The notes under the pieces: generated by a model
Databases searched by the model: none
Told to the model about the DNA's origin: nothing
Seen by the model: the letters and a program-made list of their open reading frames with translations, nothing else
Program-made: the position numbers and the translations under genes
Shown here: one piece after another, positions 39,944 to 47,366 of the stretch
How the letters are laid out: each line of letters begins with the position of its first letter
Numbering within the stretch: the stretch's first letter is position 1
NCBI RefSeq assembly: GCF_039524395.1
Contig: NZ_BAAAGO010000022.1
DNA length: 64,000 bases
Reading direction: 5' to 3' (one strand)
DNA from: Micropruina glycogenica
GTDB taxonomy: Bacteria; Actinomycetota; Actinomycetes; Propionibacteriales; Propionibacteriaceae

Positions 39944-39973
39944 GGCCCGATCACGTCATCGTCGTCGGTTGGT

Positions 39974-39992
39974 TCGGCGGGGAGTCCGCCGA
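39974..39992. terminator. Small hairpin between converging genes
   Basis: TCGGCGG-GGAGT-CCGCCGA between the regulator (plus) and the ABC permease (minus). There is no T-tract. It may act as a weak bidirectional terminator. Confidence 0.4.
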
Positions 39993-40048
39993 CCCCACGA
40001 GACATACTCGACGCGCTCGACCAGTGTGGCCGTCGCAGACCCACGGTT

Positions 40049-40813
40049 CTAGCGGCGTCGAAAGCGCAGCCAGCCGGCTTCGACGAACGCGAGGCACCAG
40101 CCAAGTAGCAGCACACACGCGAGCAGGGCGGTCGGGCCCGGCTGCGCTGTGACGGTTCCGGTCGCGGTCTGCATGAGGCCGGCCGGAAGGTACCCGAGCC
40201 AGTTCTGGGTGCGTCCGGCGGCAACGAGCGCCGCTCCCACCATGGGCACGACGAAGAGCAGCATCACCATGGCGCCCACCGCGCTCGCCTGGCGCTGCAG
40301 CAGCAGGCTGAAGCCCAAGCCGACGGCCACCCAGGTGAGATGACTCACCAGCGTGCCCGCCAGCGTCACCCACAGTGCCGGAGCCGCGGCCAGAGCGCCG
40401 ACCAGGCTGCCGGGCAGCATGACCAGCGCCACCGCAGCGATGGCGAAGGTGCCGACCGCAGTGATCAGCGCGGCCGCCGCACCACTGGCCAACACCTTGG
40501 CCAGCACCACGGTACGGCGCGACAGCACCAGCAACGACTGGTAGATGGTGCCGCTGCCCTGATCGGCGGTCACGATCAACGCAGCGAACACACCCAGCAC
40601 CAGCCCTGACAGCGGCGAACCCAGGCCGAAGGCGTACGCCGCGCTGTCGATCAGAACAGACTGCGGCGCCGCCTCAGCCGCCGAGAGGCGAACGGAGTCG
40701 AACCCGAAGGCGGCGGCCGTCACCAAGAACACCAGAGCCAGCGGCAGCAGCCAGTAAGTCAGCCGGTAAGCGCGCAGTTTGATCAGTTCGGAACCGACGG
40801 CGTTGCTCAGCAT
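40049..40813 (-). CDS. ABC transporter permease of the bacteriocin cluster (LnqF-like position)
   Basis: A 254-residue ABC-2 type membrane protein with six hydrophobic segments (from residue ~18). It begins MLSNAVGSELIKLRAYRLTYW and has ADQGSGTIYQSLLVLSRRTVVLAKVLASG, typical of ABC-2 permeases of the gliding/bacitracin-export kind. The ATG at 40813 is set by GAGGAGG five bases upstream on the minus strand. It is the last gene of the minus-strand operon, 10 bases after the ATPase gene. In leaderless bacteriocin clusters such a permease with its ATPase contributes to export and self-protection; here that is by analogy. Confidence 0.88.
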   Translation of the reverse strand: MLSNAVGSELIKLRAYRLTYWLLPLALVFLVTAAAFGFDSVRLSAAEAAPQSVLIDSAAYAFGLGSPLSGLVLGVFAALIVTADQGSGTIYQSLLVLSRRTVVLAKVLASGAAAALITAVGTFAIAAVALVMLPGSLVGALAAAPALWVTLAGTLVSHLTWVAVGLGFSLLLQRQASAVGAMVMLLFVVPMVGAALVAAGRTQNWLGYLPAGLMQTATGTVTAQPGPTALLACVLLLGWCLAFVEAGWLRFRRR

Positions 40814-40823
40814 GATTGCCTCC

Positions 40824-41744
40824 TCAGCGGGCTGCGGCGGGGTGGAGCCCGGCGCGGTAGTCGACGTGCTGTTCGGTGATCGCGGCAAAGCGCTCCTCAA
40901 GACTGGCCATGGCCGCCGAGAGATGGGTGAGGAGCAGGTCATGGTCGCGGGCCAGCCGGCTCACCTCGATGACCGTCAAACCGGCGATGCGCAGGCGTCC
41001 GTCGGGCAGCCTGACGACCTCGGCTCCGGCTTCGCGGCAACGAACGGCGAGCGAGGCGTCGTCGTCGCAGGAAGCGAAACTGACGCTTCGGTCGGCCACG
41101 AGAAGGTCGCCCAACGGCCCTTCGTGCAGCACGCGGCCGCGCCCGATCATGACGATCCGGTCGACGGTCTGGGCCAGTTCGCTGAGCAGATGGGACGAGA
41201 TCAGCACAGCTTTGCCCTGGCCGGCCAGCTCGCGCACGAAGCGCCGTAGCCAGGCCACGCCGTCGGGGTCGAGGCCGTTGGCCGGTTCGTCGAGCAACAG
41301 GGTCTGGGGCTCCGACAGCACGGCCGTCGCGATGCCGAGGCGTTGCTTCATGCCCAGTGAGAAGCTGCCGATCGGGTGATGGGCCACCTCGGTCAGGCCG
41401 GTGAATGCGAGCACCTGCTCGGCCCGCGAGGCCGGCAGACCGAGGGCTATGGCGACCAGGCGCACGTGGTCGCGAGCGGTTCGACGCGGCAACACCCACC
41501 CCGCCTCCAGCAGTGCGCCCACCTTCACCTGTCCCGCCGCTCGTCCGCCCAGTGGGGTGCCATCGACCACGACGGAACCGGAGTCAGGCAGTTCAAGGCC
41601 CGTCGCAACCCGCATCAGGGTGGACTTGCCGGCACCGTTGGGGCCGACGAAGCCGGTGACGGCTCCATCGGGCACACAGAAGCTCACCCCGTCCAACGCC
41701 CGGGTGGAGGCGTAGGTGCGGGTCACTCCGCAGATCTCGATCAT
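40824..41744 (-). CDS. ABC transporter ATPase of the bacteriocin cluster (LnqE-like position)
   Basis: A 306-residue ABC ATPase. Walker A is GPNGAGKST (34-42), the signature is FSLGMKQR, Walker B is LLLDEPANGLDPDG, and the switch is ISSHLLSEL. About 90 residues at the C-terminus follow the nucleotide-binding domain, as in bacitracin/lantibiotic-type exporters (BcrA/DrrA group). The ATG overlaps the stop of the large PH-domain gene (ATGA), so the genes are translationally coupled. It pairs with the permease at 40049. Confidence 0.92.
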   Translation of the reverse strand: MIEICGVTRTYASTRALDGVSFCVPDGAVTGFVGPNGAGKSTLMRVATGLELPDSGSVVVDGTPLGGRAAGQVKVGALLEAGWVLPRRTARDHVRLVAIALGLPASRAEQVLAFTGLTEVAHHPIGSFSLGMKQRLGIATAVLSEPQTLLLDEPANGLDPDGVAWLRRFVRELAGQGKAVLISSHLLSELAQTVDRIVMIGRGRVLHEGPLGDLLVADRSVSFASCDDDASLAVRCREAGAEVVRLPDGRLRIAGLTVIEVSRLARDHDLLLTHLSAAMASLEERFAAITEQHVDYRAGLHPAAAR

Positions 41745-43147
41745 CGGTTCGCTCCTTGGTTGGTCAGCAGAATCAGGTCGCCCAGCTCGTCACACTCGGT
41801 GGTGGGGGTGCGCGCGCCCCAGAGGCCGACCGGCCGACGGTCCATCACCGTCACCCGCAACAATGACGTGCGCAGGCCGGCGGGCAGGTGCCAACTGGTC
41901 GCCGACCTGGCGCTGGACAAGCGCAACAGGTAGTGCCGGGTGGCCAGCCAGCCTCGACGATGGCTCAGGCTGCCCAGCGCGACGGGCGCAAAGGCGGCGT
42001 ACCAGCGGTCGGCCAGTACGACACCCAGGGCCAGCGTCGAGGCGGCGAACCAGGGCAAGCCGTGCCAGAGCAGCATGACGCTGACCAACGTGCTCACCGT
42101 TGCGGCGCAGATGCTCAGGCCGGGCCGAGGCCGAGGGGGCGCGGCCACCTCGCAATCGGCCGACATGAGTTCGTGGGCCAGCCCGCGAGCCCGATCGTTG
42201 GTGGCAACCGGCAGCACGACGAACGTACGAAACTCGCCACGCGCGTTGTCGACCACGAGGCTGAGCCGGCTGCAGCCGACCACTCGCATCAGCACATTCT
42301 GCGACAACCGAACGCCCACGACTCGACTGAGGTCGGCCTCGCGCGCCTGATGGTGAAACAGGCCGCCGGTGCTCACGAAGCGGGAGCCTTCACGGCTCAC
42401 CCGAAACTCGTGAAAGGTGATCGACGCCCGCACGAAGCCGAAAGCGAACGCCAGGGCGACGGCGGCCGCGAGCACCGTCGGGTCGCCGCTCAGCACCTGC
42501 TCGATCAACCCGGTGCCGCTGGGCAGGCGCAGTGGCTCGGCGAGGTCGTTGTAGGCGCCGAGCACGAAAGGGATGATGAGCAGGAACTTGGCATGGGTCA
42601 GTGAGATCAGGGCCTTGTCGCGCAGCGACGCCGAGTAGATCAACGTGCCGGGCACGGTGCCGGCCGCCGACGCAGTGGGTGACTCTGCGGCCGCTGCCGC
42701 TGCACGGCCCGAGGCCGAGTGCTCTGCGTAGAGGGCTCGCACCCGGGCGACCTGATCGGCGTCCATTGCCTCCAGCAGCAGATCCTCGCGGCCCTCTGCG
42801 CCGATCACTGCGCGTATCCGGCTCGCCCCGATCAGGCGGTGCGACAGGTCTTGGTCGATCGACAGCGCGCTGATCTCTGACCACCGGGCGAAGGCGACCT
42901 GCCGAGTGGGCCAACCGGTTTGCAGGCTGATGCCGTCGCCGGTGACGGCGAAGCGAGTGGTCAACCAGTCGAAGAGCAGTACCTGAACGCGGGTGGCCGA
43001 GTAGTAGATCACGAGCAGCGTCCACGGCAGGTGAAGCCATTGCGGCAGGCGTTCGGCCACGCCGCCCTGCAGCAACATGAAGGGCACGTAGACCTTGACC
43101 GCGTCGACCGCCCGCAGCGCGATGAGGCGGGGGCTAACGCGGCGCAT
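41741..43147 (-). CDS. Large bacterial PH-domain membrane protein (YdbT/LnqD-like)
   Basis: A 468-residue protein with several hydrophobic pairs (about residues 20-60, 185-245 and 355-385) and repeated bPH2 (DUF304/YdbT-type) segments. The segments have the pattern Arg-Phe-Ala-Val-Thr-Gly-Asp-Gly-Ile near 65-75, FRVSREGSRFVSTGGLFHHQAREADLSRVVGV near 255-285, and a third after residue 395. PH-domain proteins of this family are hallmark partners of leaderless bacteriocins, where they take part in export and immunity. Its start overlaps the smaller PH-domain gene by 14 bases. An alternative reading as an unrelated envelope-stress YdbT is possible but less likely in this setting. Confidence 0.85.
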   Translation of the reverse strand: MRRVSPRLIALRAVDAVKVYVPFMLLQGGVAERLPQWLHLPWTLLVIYYSATRVQVLLFDWLTTRFAVTGDGISLQTGWPTRQVAFARWSEISALSIDQDLSHRLIGASRIRAVIGAEGREDLLLEAMDADQVARVRALYAEHSASGRAAAAAAESPTASAAGTVPGTLIYSASLRDKALISLTHAKFLLIIPFVLGAYNDLAEPLRLPSGTGLIEQVLSGDPTVLAAAVALAFAFGFVRASITFHEFRVSREGSRFVSTGGLFHHQAREADLSRVVGVRLSQNVLMRVVGCSRLSLVVDNARGEFRTFVVLPVATNDRARGLAHELMSADCEVAAPPRPRPGLSICAATVSTLVSVMLLWHGLPWFAASTLALGVVLADRWYAAFAPVALGSLSHRRGWLATRHYLLRLSSARSATSWHLPAGLRTSLLRVTVMDRRPVGLWGARTPTTECDELGDLILLTNQGANR

Positions 43148-43613
43148 GATCGACCGTCCGGTTGAGGTGAGCCTGGGCCAGGGCCGCCGCCTCTTCCGCG
43201 CCCACCGGGCCGAGGTCGTGGGTCGAGCCGAGCGTGCCGATGCGGACCGTGCTCAGACCCAGGGCACGCTGAACAGGGCCCTCACGGACGTCCACGAAGA
43301 GAATCTGGTTCGCCGGAACGGTCAGACTGCGCGCAACCAGCACCCCTTCGCGCTGGCGTAGGCCGCGCTCGTCCAGGCAGTAGCGGTAGGCGCGCCATCG
43401 GCGTGGAATCAGCCAGATCAGCTCTGCGACTGTCGACACGGCACCCACGGCGATTCCGATCCACGCCAGTGCCTTCAACCAGTCGGACGGCCACCAGTAC
43501 CAACCTGCGAGCCACAGCAGGGCGCTGAAGATCACCGCCGATGCCACCGCGTGCAGACGCCACAGTCCGACCGCCGCGACGGGCAGCGTGCGCCACCGGT
43601 CACCGCGACACAC
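43134..43613 (-). CDS. Small bacterial PH-domain membrane protein (YdbS/LnqC-like)
   Basis: A 159-residue protein with two hydrophobic helices (about 20-38 and 45-65) followed by one bPH2 domain: RYCLDERGLRQREGVLVARSLTVPANQILFVDVREGPVQRALGLSTVRIGT, the classic YdbS pattern. The GTG at 43613 is chosen because AGGAGG lies six bases upstream on the minus strand. It overlaps its neighbours on both sides by 14 bases, so it is translated together with them. YdbS plus YdbT pairs are seen next to leaderless bacteriocin genes. Confidence 0.87.
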   Translation of the reverse strand: MCRGDRWRTLPVAAVGLWRLHAVASAVIFSALLWLAGWYWWPSDWLKALAWIGIAVGAVSTVAELIWLIPRRWRAYRYCLDERGLRQREGVLVARSLTVPANQILFVDVREGPVQRALGLSTVRIGTLGSTHDLGPVGAEEAAALAQAHLNRTVDHAPR

Positions 43614-43875
43614 GACGCACCTCCTGAGGGGTGCGTCGCACCTGGGCCGGCCAGAGCAGGAGCCCTGCCAGGCCGAACGCTGCGAACAGGTAGTCCAGGG
43701 GTGAGCGCATCAGGCCGACGGCGGCCAGGTAGCCGACTCCGACCACGTACAGCACAGGCACGACGAGACTCGGCCACCTGGCTTGACGACGGATCAGCCA
43801 CCCGTGCGCCAGTACGACAAGTAGCACGCCGGCCGCAACAGCCAGATAGGCGCCGTCGATGCGAGGAAGGTACAT
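43600..43875 (-). CDS. Small membrane protein next to the bacteriocin gene (LnqB-like position)
   Basis: A 91-residue hydrophobic protein with three predicted membrane helices (about 10-27, 36-57 and 62-80) and a basic C-terminus (RRTPQEVRRVSR). The ATG at 43875 has GGAGAG a few bases upstream. It is the first gene after the hairpin that follows the bacteriocin gene. By position it corresponds to the small hydrophobic LnqB of the lacticin Q cluster. Sequence similarity could not be tested. A role in immunity is plausible but unproven. Confidence 0.8.
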   Translation of the reverse strand: MYLPRIDGAYLAVAAGVLLVVLAHGWLIRRQARWPSLVVPVLYVVGVGYLAAVGLMRSPLDYLFAAFGLAGLLLWPAQVRRTPQEVRRVSR

Positions 43876-43911
43876 GGCTCTCTCCAACTCGGGGTAGTAC
43901 AGTGGGCTGAA

Positions 43912-43950
43912 AGGGTGGTTGGTGCTGCTTCGATCAGCGCCAACCACCCT
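43912..43950 (-). terminator. Hairpin between bacteriocin gene and export genes
   Basis: 16-nt arms (AGGGTGGTTGGYGCTG and its complement, 15 of 16 paired) with a 7-nt loop, starting 7 bases after the bacteriocin stop and followed on the minus strand by TTTC. It probably ends most transcripts and protects the short peptide mRNA. Read-through would then give a lower dose of the export and immunity genes. Confidence 0.75.
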
Positions 43951-43956
43951 CATCTG

Positions 43957-44121
43957 TCAGCGCAGACCGAGAATTTCCAGAATGCGATTGATGATCCAGT
44001 CGACTGCCATTCCGTTGCGAATCCAGTCATAGATTCGGTTACGGTTTGCCCAGCACCAATCGACTGCCCGCTTGCCGTACTTGGCGATCAAAGCGACGAT
44101 ACGAAGAAAGATGCTCCACAT
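43957..44121 (-). CDS. Leaderless class II bacteriocin, aureocin A53 / lacticin Q-like
   Basis: A 54-residue peptide without a leader, net charge about +5, with Trp at 2, 22, 24, 33 and 42. The core LIAKYGKRAVDWCWANRNRI (11-30) followed by DW-RNG (32-37) and a second DW (41-42) before a hydrophobic LEILGL end closely follows the pattern of aureocin A53 and lacticin Q (AKYG-KAV-W-W, then W-N-G, then W and I/L-rich end). I recalled those sequences and did not align them. ATG 44121 is preferred over the in-frame GTG at 44130, because the AGGGGGG Shine-Dalgarno is about 8 bases from the ATG and touches the GTG. Cys23 is unusual. Downstream genes match known export/immunity partners in kind and order. 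Expected action is membrane permeabilisation of other Gram-positives. Confidence 0.88.
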   Translation of the reverse strand: MWSIFLRIVALIAKYGKRAVDWCWANRNRIYDWIRNGMAVDWIINRILEILGLR

Positions 44122-44147
44122 GTTCTTCACCCCCCCTCGGCGTTGAG

Positions 44148-44167
44148 GCCGCGGACCTTTCCGCGGC
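44148..44167 (-). promoter_or_regulatory. Hairpin in the 5' region of the bacteriocin mRNA
   Basis: A perfect 7-bp inverted repeat GCCGCGG / CCGCGGC with a 6-nt loop, ending about 27 bases before the start codon. It would form a 5' stem on the transcript and could stabilise it. Confidence 0.5.
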
Positions 44168-44216
44168 TGGTGTCCATTCAGCCCAGTGCAGACGCGGCGC
44201 GCCAGCGACTGTCACC

Positions 44217-44260
44217 CGAAGTTGATCGCGCGAGCGCCAACAGTCTCCGAAAGTTGATCG
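44217..44260. promoter_or_regulatory. Direct repeat, candidate response-regulator site
   Basis: CGAAGTTGATCG (44217-44228) and CGAAAGTTGATCG (44248-44260) are 31 bp apart, about three helical turns, in the divergent spacer between the two peptide genes. This is a plausible binding site for the regulator at 39314. A further perfect inverted repeat GTCACC-CGCT-GGTGAC lies at 44286-44301. Confidence 0.5.
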
Positions 44261-44371
44261 AACCCTCTGCCCGTGGTGTCTGGGTGTCACCCGCTGGTGA
44301 CTGGCCGGCAATGGCGGTGGGATTTGTGCGTAGCGTGACGCGCGTCCAGCACACCCCGAGGAGATAGGAAG

Positions 44372-44515
44372 ATGACAATGCTGAACGTGATCGAACTGAT
44401 AGTGGCGTCGATGCCATTGCTGCACCTGGGCGCACGCGTCGTGCCCGTGCGGCGAGTGGCTCGCCGAATCAACGGCATCTGCGACTGGCTGCCGCCCTAC
44501 TTCTGTCGTAGATGA
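44372..44515 (+). CDS. 47-residue cationic peptide coupled to the sensor kinase
   Basis: A short peptide with a hydrophobic N-terminal half (MTMLNVIELIVASMPLLHLG) and a strongly basic second half (RRVARRINGICDWLPPYFCRR-type end, two Cys). It has a good Shine-Dalgarno (GAGGAGATAGGAAG) before ATG 44372. Its TGA overlaps the kinase ATG (ATGA), so expression is coupled. I do not recognise a family. It could be an inducing signal for the kinase, a second leaderless antimicrobial peptide, or a small membrane protein that helps the kinase. The reading frame, Shine-Dalgarno and coupling support it as a real gene. Confidence 0.6.
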   Translation: MTMLNVIELIVASMPLLHLGARVVPVRRVARRINGICDWLPPYFCRR

Positions 44516-45675
44516 ACCCAATCGGTGGGGAGCAGGCTCGCTACGCTGCCTTCATGGTGGCTGCTCAGCGTCCTGTCAAGGGTGAGGCGCTGTGGCTTGA
44601 GCCGGCGCTCGCGAGCGCACTATTGATCGTGTCGCTGGTCGCGAGCTACGGGGAGCCGTGGCCGCACTACCTGTGGATCGACATCGTGACGTGTGCCGGC
44701 GCCGCCGCCGCCTACCGCTGGCCCCTGGTTGGGGCGAGTGTGGCGGCCCTCGGCCTCGCGGTCTGGCTGGTGATTCCCGATGCTGGGCCGAGCGTCAGTG
44801 GCCTGGGTGTGCTGATCGTCGTGTTTGCGGCCCATCGCAAGAACCTGTCGTGGCGGTTACCTCTGACGCTCGTCGTGGCAGGGCTGCTCTTCGCAGTGAT
44901 GATTGTTCGATCGGGCGTCGAACCCGAACGGTACTGGGGGTCATCGCTGCTCTGGGCGGTGTTCCTCGGCGTGGCGGTCGGATCGGGTGCGCTGTGGCAT
45001 CGGCGCTACCGGCTGCTGCAGCAGGAGCGTGAGCGGGCCGCGGCCGACCTGGAGGAGTTTCGCCTCGAACTCGCCCGCGACCTGCACGACACCGTGGCGC
45101 AAACGCTGTCGGCCACGGCGATGCGAGCACACCTGGCGCTGGCTGAGACTGACGTACCCGGCGAGGTGCGCACCGACTTGGAATGGATCGCTGAGCAGTG
45201 CCGGTCATCGGCGCACGACCTGCGTCAGATTCTGGGCCGGTTGCGCGGACGGGAGCCGTCCGCAGGTGTACCGCTGGCGAGCCTCGGGACCCTGCGCGCG
45301 ACCGTCGAGCAGCAGGTCGAGCGACTCGTCACCGCGGGCTTCACCGCCGAGTCCGAGGTGGGTGTGGGCCGGCTGAGCGCCGCGCGGGCGCAGGCGCTGA
45401 GTGCGGTGACCGTCGAGGCGGTGAACAACATGGTGCGCCACGCGGCACCCGGCACCCTGTGCCGCATCGACATTCGCGACGACGGCGACGACGTGGTTGC
45501 CACCTACACCAACACCGCGGGCGCGCAGTCGGCCGCGGCGCCCGGCATGGGGTTGACCGGCGTGCGCGAAAGGCTGGCGCTGCTGGGCGGCACCAGCGAG
45601 CAGACCCGAGCAGGCACCGAATGGCGACTGGTCGCCCGGCTTCCGCACGGCGTCGAGGCCAACCCCACCGGTTGA
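44512..45675 (+). CDS. Sensor histidine kinase (HisKA_3) of the bacteriocin locus
   Basis: A 387-residue membrane kinase. Residues ~30-165 hold five to six transmembrane helices with short loops. The phospho-acceptor is His192 in ELARDLHDTVAQTLSATAMRAHL, and the HATPase_c domain has the N box VEAVNNMVRHAAPG and GMGLTGVRERLALLGG. ATG 44512 overlaps the 47-residue peptide stop. A later ATG (44554) is possible but would lose the coupling. It has no adjacent regulator gene, and the regulator at 39314 is the likely partner. Such kinases without an extracellular domain often sense membrane perturbation or peptides. Confidence 0.9.
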   Translation: MNPIGGEQARYAAFMVAAQRPVKGEALWLEPALASALLIVSLVASYGEPWPHYLWIDIVTCAGAAAAYRWPLVGASVAALGLAVWLVIPDAGPSVSGLGVLIVVFAAHRKNLSWRLPLTLVVAGLLFAVMIVRSGVEPERYWGSSLLWAVFLGVAVGSGALWHRRYRLLQQERERAAADLEEFRLELARDLHDTVAQTLSATAMRAHLALAETDVPGEVRTDLEWIAEQCRSSAHDLRQILGRLRGREPSAGVPLASLGTLRATVEQQVERLVTAGFTAESEVGVGRLSAARAQALSAVTVEAVNNMVRHAAPGTLCRIDIRDDGDDVVATYTNTAGAQSAAAPGMGLTGVRERLALLGGTSEQTRAGTEWRLVARLPHGVEANPTG

Positions 45676-45780
45676 GGCGCGGCCACCCACGGCCGCGCCG
45701 ACGTCGTGGGCGGCGGGCTGGTGGTGGCCGAGCTGGCGGCCTGAAAGGTTCTGTCACAGGGCACAGTGACAGTGCGCCGC

Positions 45781-46131
45781 ATGGCACCAACGCATCACGC
45801 GATCGACTACCTCGCGTTCACCGCACTCGATCTGCCGGCCGTCAAGGCCTTCTCCACCGCAGCCTTCGACTGGCGGACGCCCCCGGTTACGCAGGCATCG
45901 TGGCACCCGGCGGCACCGGCGAGATCAGCGGTTTCAACGCCACCGGCGATGGCCGGGCCGGCGGCAATCCGCTGGTGCTGCTGTACTCCGACGACCTCGA
46001 CGCGACGGTCGAGGCCGTCCGGGGGAACGATCGCCACAGGGCCCTACGAGTTTCCCGGGGGGCGGCGATTCCACTTCACCGACCCCAGCGGCAACGAGTT
46101 GGGGGTGTGGCAGGCAGCCGAATCGCACTGA
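45781..46131 (+). pseudogene. VOC/glyoxalase-family protein, frameshifted
   Basis: A vicinal-oxygen-chelate protein broken into three pieces. Frame 1 reads MAPTHHAIDYLAFTALDLPAVKAFSTAAFDW up to ~45874. The next frame carries PGYAGIVAPGGTGEISGFNATGDG and NPLVLLYSDDLDATVEAVR up to ~46023. The first frame then returns with GGTIATGPYEFPGGRRFHFTDPSGNELGVWQ. In relatives these join into one ~120-residue protein, so small deletions near 45874 and 46023 are inferred. It may be a true pseudogene or contain sequencing errors. Confidence 0.8.
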
Positions 46132-46197
46132 ACCGGCGTGGCGTCCGGCCGGTCGCGAAATGACCATTAGCCTCTTTGTCGACACTTGGAGGCAATC

Positions 46198-47091
46198 GTG
46201 ATCGACACCAGCACCGACGCACTGTTCGAGTCCATCGAAATCGACGGGCCCGAACTCGGCCCCACCGGACGTCCGTTGCCCGACCTGCCCGAGCCCCAGC
46301 CGCCGCAGGGCACCGGCCGCGCCCTGATCATCGCCATGTGCAACCAGAAAGGTGGTGTGGGCAAGACCACCACCACGATCAACCTCGGTGCTGCGCTCAC
46401 CGAAACCGGACGCCGCGTGCTGCTCGTCGATTTCGATCCGCAGGGGTCGCTGTCGGTCGGCCTGGGCGTGAACCCGCACACGCTCGACACCAGCATCTAC
46501 AACCTGCTGCTCGCCCGCGACCACGACGTGCACGACATCATCGCGCCTTCGGTGGTCGACGGTCTCGACATTCTGCCCGCCAACATCGACCTGTCGGCGG
46601 CCGAGGTGCAACTGGTCAGCGAGGTGGCCCGCGAGCAGACCCTGAAGCGGGTGCTCACCGCCGTGCGCGGCGACTACGACATCATTCTGATCGACTGTGC
46701 GCCGTCCCTTGGCCTGTTGACGGTCAATGCACTGACCGCCGCCGACAAGGTGATCATGCCGCTCGAATGCGAGTTCTTCGCGCTGCGCGGCCTCGCCCTG
46801 CTCAACGACACCATCGGCAAGGTGCAAGACCGGCTCAACCCCGAACTAGAGATTCTGGGCATTCTCGGCACCATGTACGACGCGCGTACCCTGCATTCGC
46901 GTGAGGTGCTCGAAAGGGTCGTGCAAGCCTTCGGTGACAAGGTGTTTCACACCGTCATTCGGCGCACCATCAAGTTCCCCGAAACCACCGTCGCCGGCGA
47001 GCCCATCACCACCTACGCCAGCAGCTCACCCGGCGCAGAGGCCTACCGCATGCTGGCCCGGGAGGTGCTGCAACGATGCCCCGGCGCGTAG
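46198..47091 (+). CDS. parA: ParA-family chromosome segregation ATPase
   Basis: A 297-residue deviant-Walker ATPase. The P-loop is NQKGGVGKTTTTINLGAAL (near residue 50), with VDFDPQGSLSVGLG and IDCAPSLGLLTVNAL. The N-terminal ~45 residues are acidic and Pro-rich. GTG 46198 is chosen over the in-frame TTG at 46186 because GGAGG occupies 46188-46192. In actinobacteria this parA-like gene precedes scpA-scpB, and the products act in chromosome organisation. It overlaps the next gene by 16 bases. Confidence 0.94.
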   Translation: MIDTSTDALFESIEIDGPELGPTGRPLPDLPEPQPPQGTGRALIIAMCNQKGGVGKTTTTINLGAALTETGRRVLLVDFDPQGSLSVGLGVNPHTLDTSIYNLLLARDHDVHDIIAPSVVDGLDILPANIDLSAAEVQLVSEVAREQTLKRVLTAVRGDYDIILIDCAPSLGLLTVNALTAADKVIMPLECEFFALRGLALLNDTIGKVQDRLNPELEILGILGTMYDARTLHSREVLERVVQAFGDKVFHTVIRRTIKFPETTVAGEPITTYASSSPGAEAYRMLAREVLQRCPGA

Positions 47092-47366
47092 CGCTCCCCG
47101 GCGCGCAGGAGCTCTTTCGCCCCACCGAACCCGCGAACGGCAACGCGCGGCCGTCCGGACGGGTCAAGCACGACGAGAAGATCACCGTGTACGTCAGCGC
47201 CGACGAGTTGGTCGCCCTCGAACAGGCCCGGCTCACCCTGCGTGCCCGGCACGGCATCGCCGTCGACCGCGGCCGCATAGTAAGAGCCGCAGTCGCGCTG
47301 GCCGTGGCAGACCTGGACGCCACCGGCGAAGACAGCGACCTGATTCGCCAACTCGACGAATCGTGA
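47076..47366 (+). CDS. Small conserved protein between parA and scpA
   Basis: A 96-residue basic protein. Residues ~30-85 (KHDEKITVYVSADELVALEQARLTLRARHGIAVDRGRIVRAAVALAVADL) look like a ribbon-helix-helix-type DNA-binding fold: a short beta strand followed by two helices. Its start lies inside the parA 3' end and its stop overlaps scpA (GTGA). It may be a DNA-binding partner of the ParA homologue, and this is inferred from fold and position only. Confidence 0.75.
   Translation: MPRRVALPGAQELFRPTEPANGNARPSGRVKHDEKITVYVSADELVALEQARLTLRARHGIAVDRGRIVRAAVALAVADLDATGEDSDLIRQLDES

Noticed and set aside
44039..44521. 160-codon minus-strand frame across the bacteriocin spacer
   Set aside because: It starts inside the kinase coupling region, has no Shine-Dalgarno and crosses the predicted operator. 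The 54- and 47-codon genes explain the DNA better.
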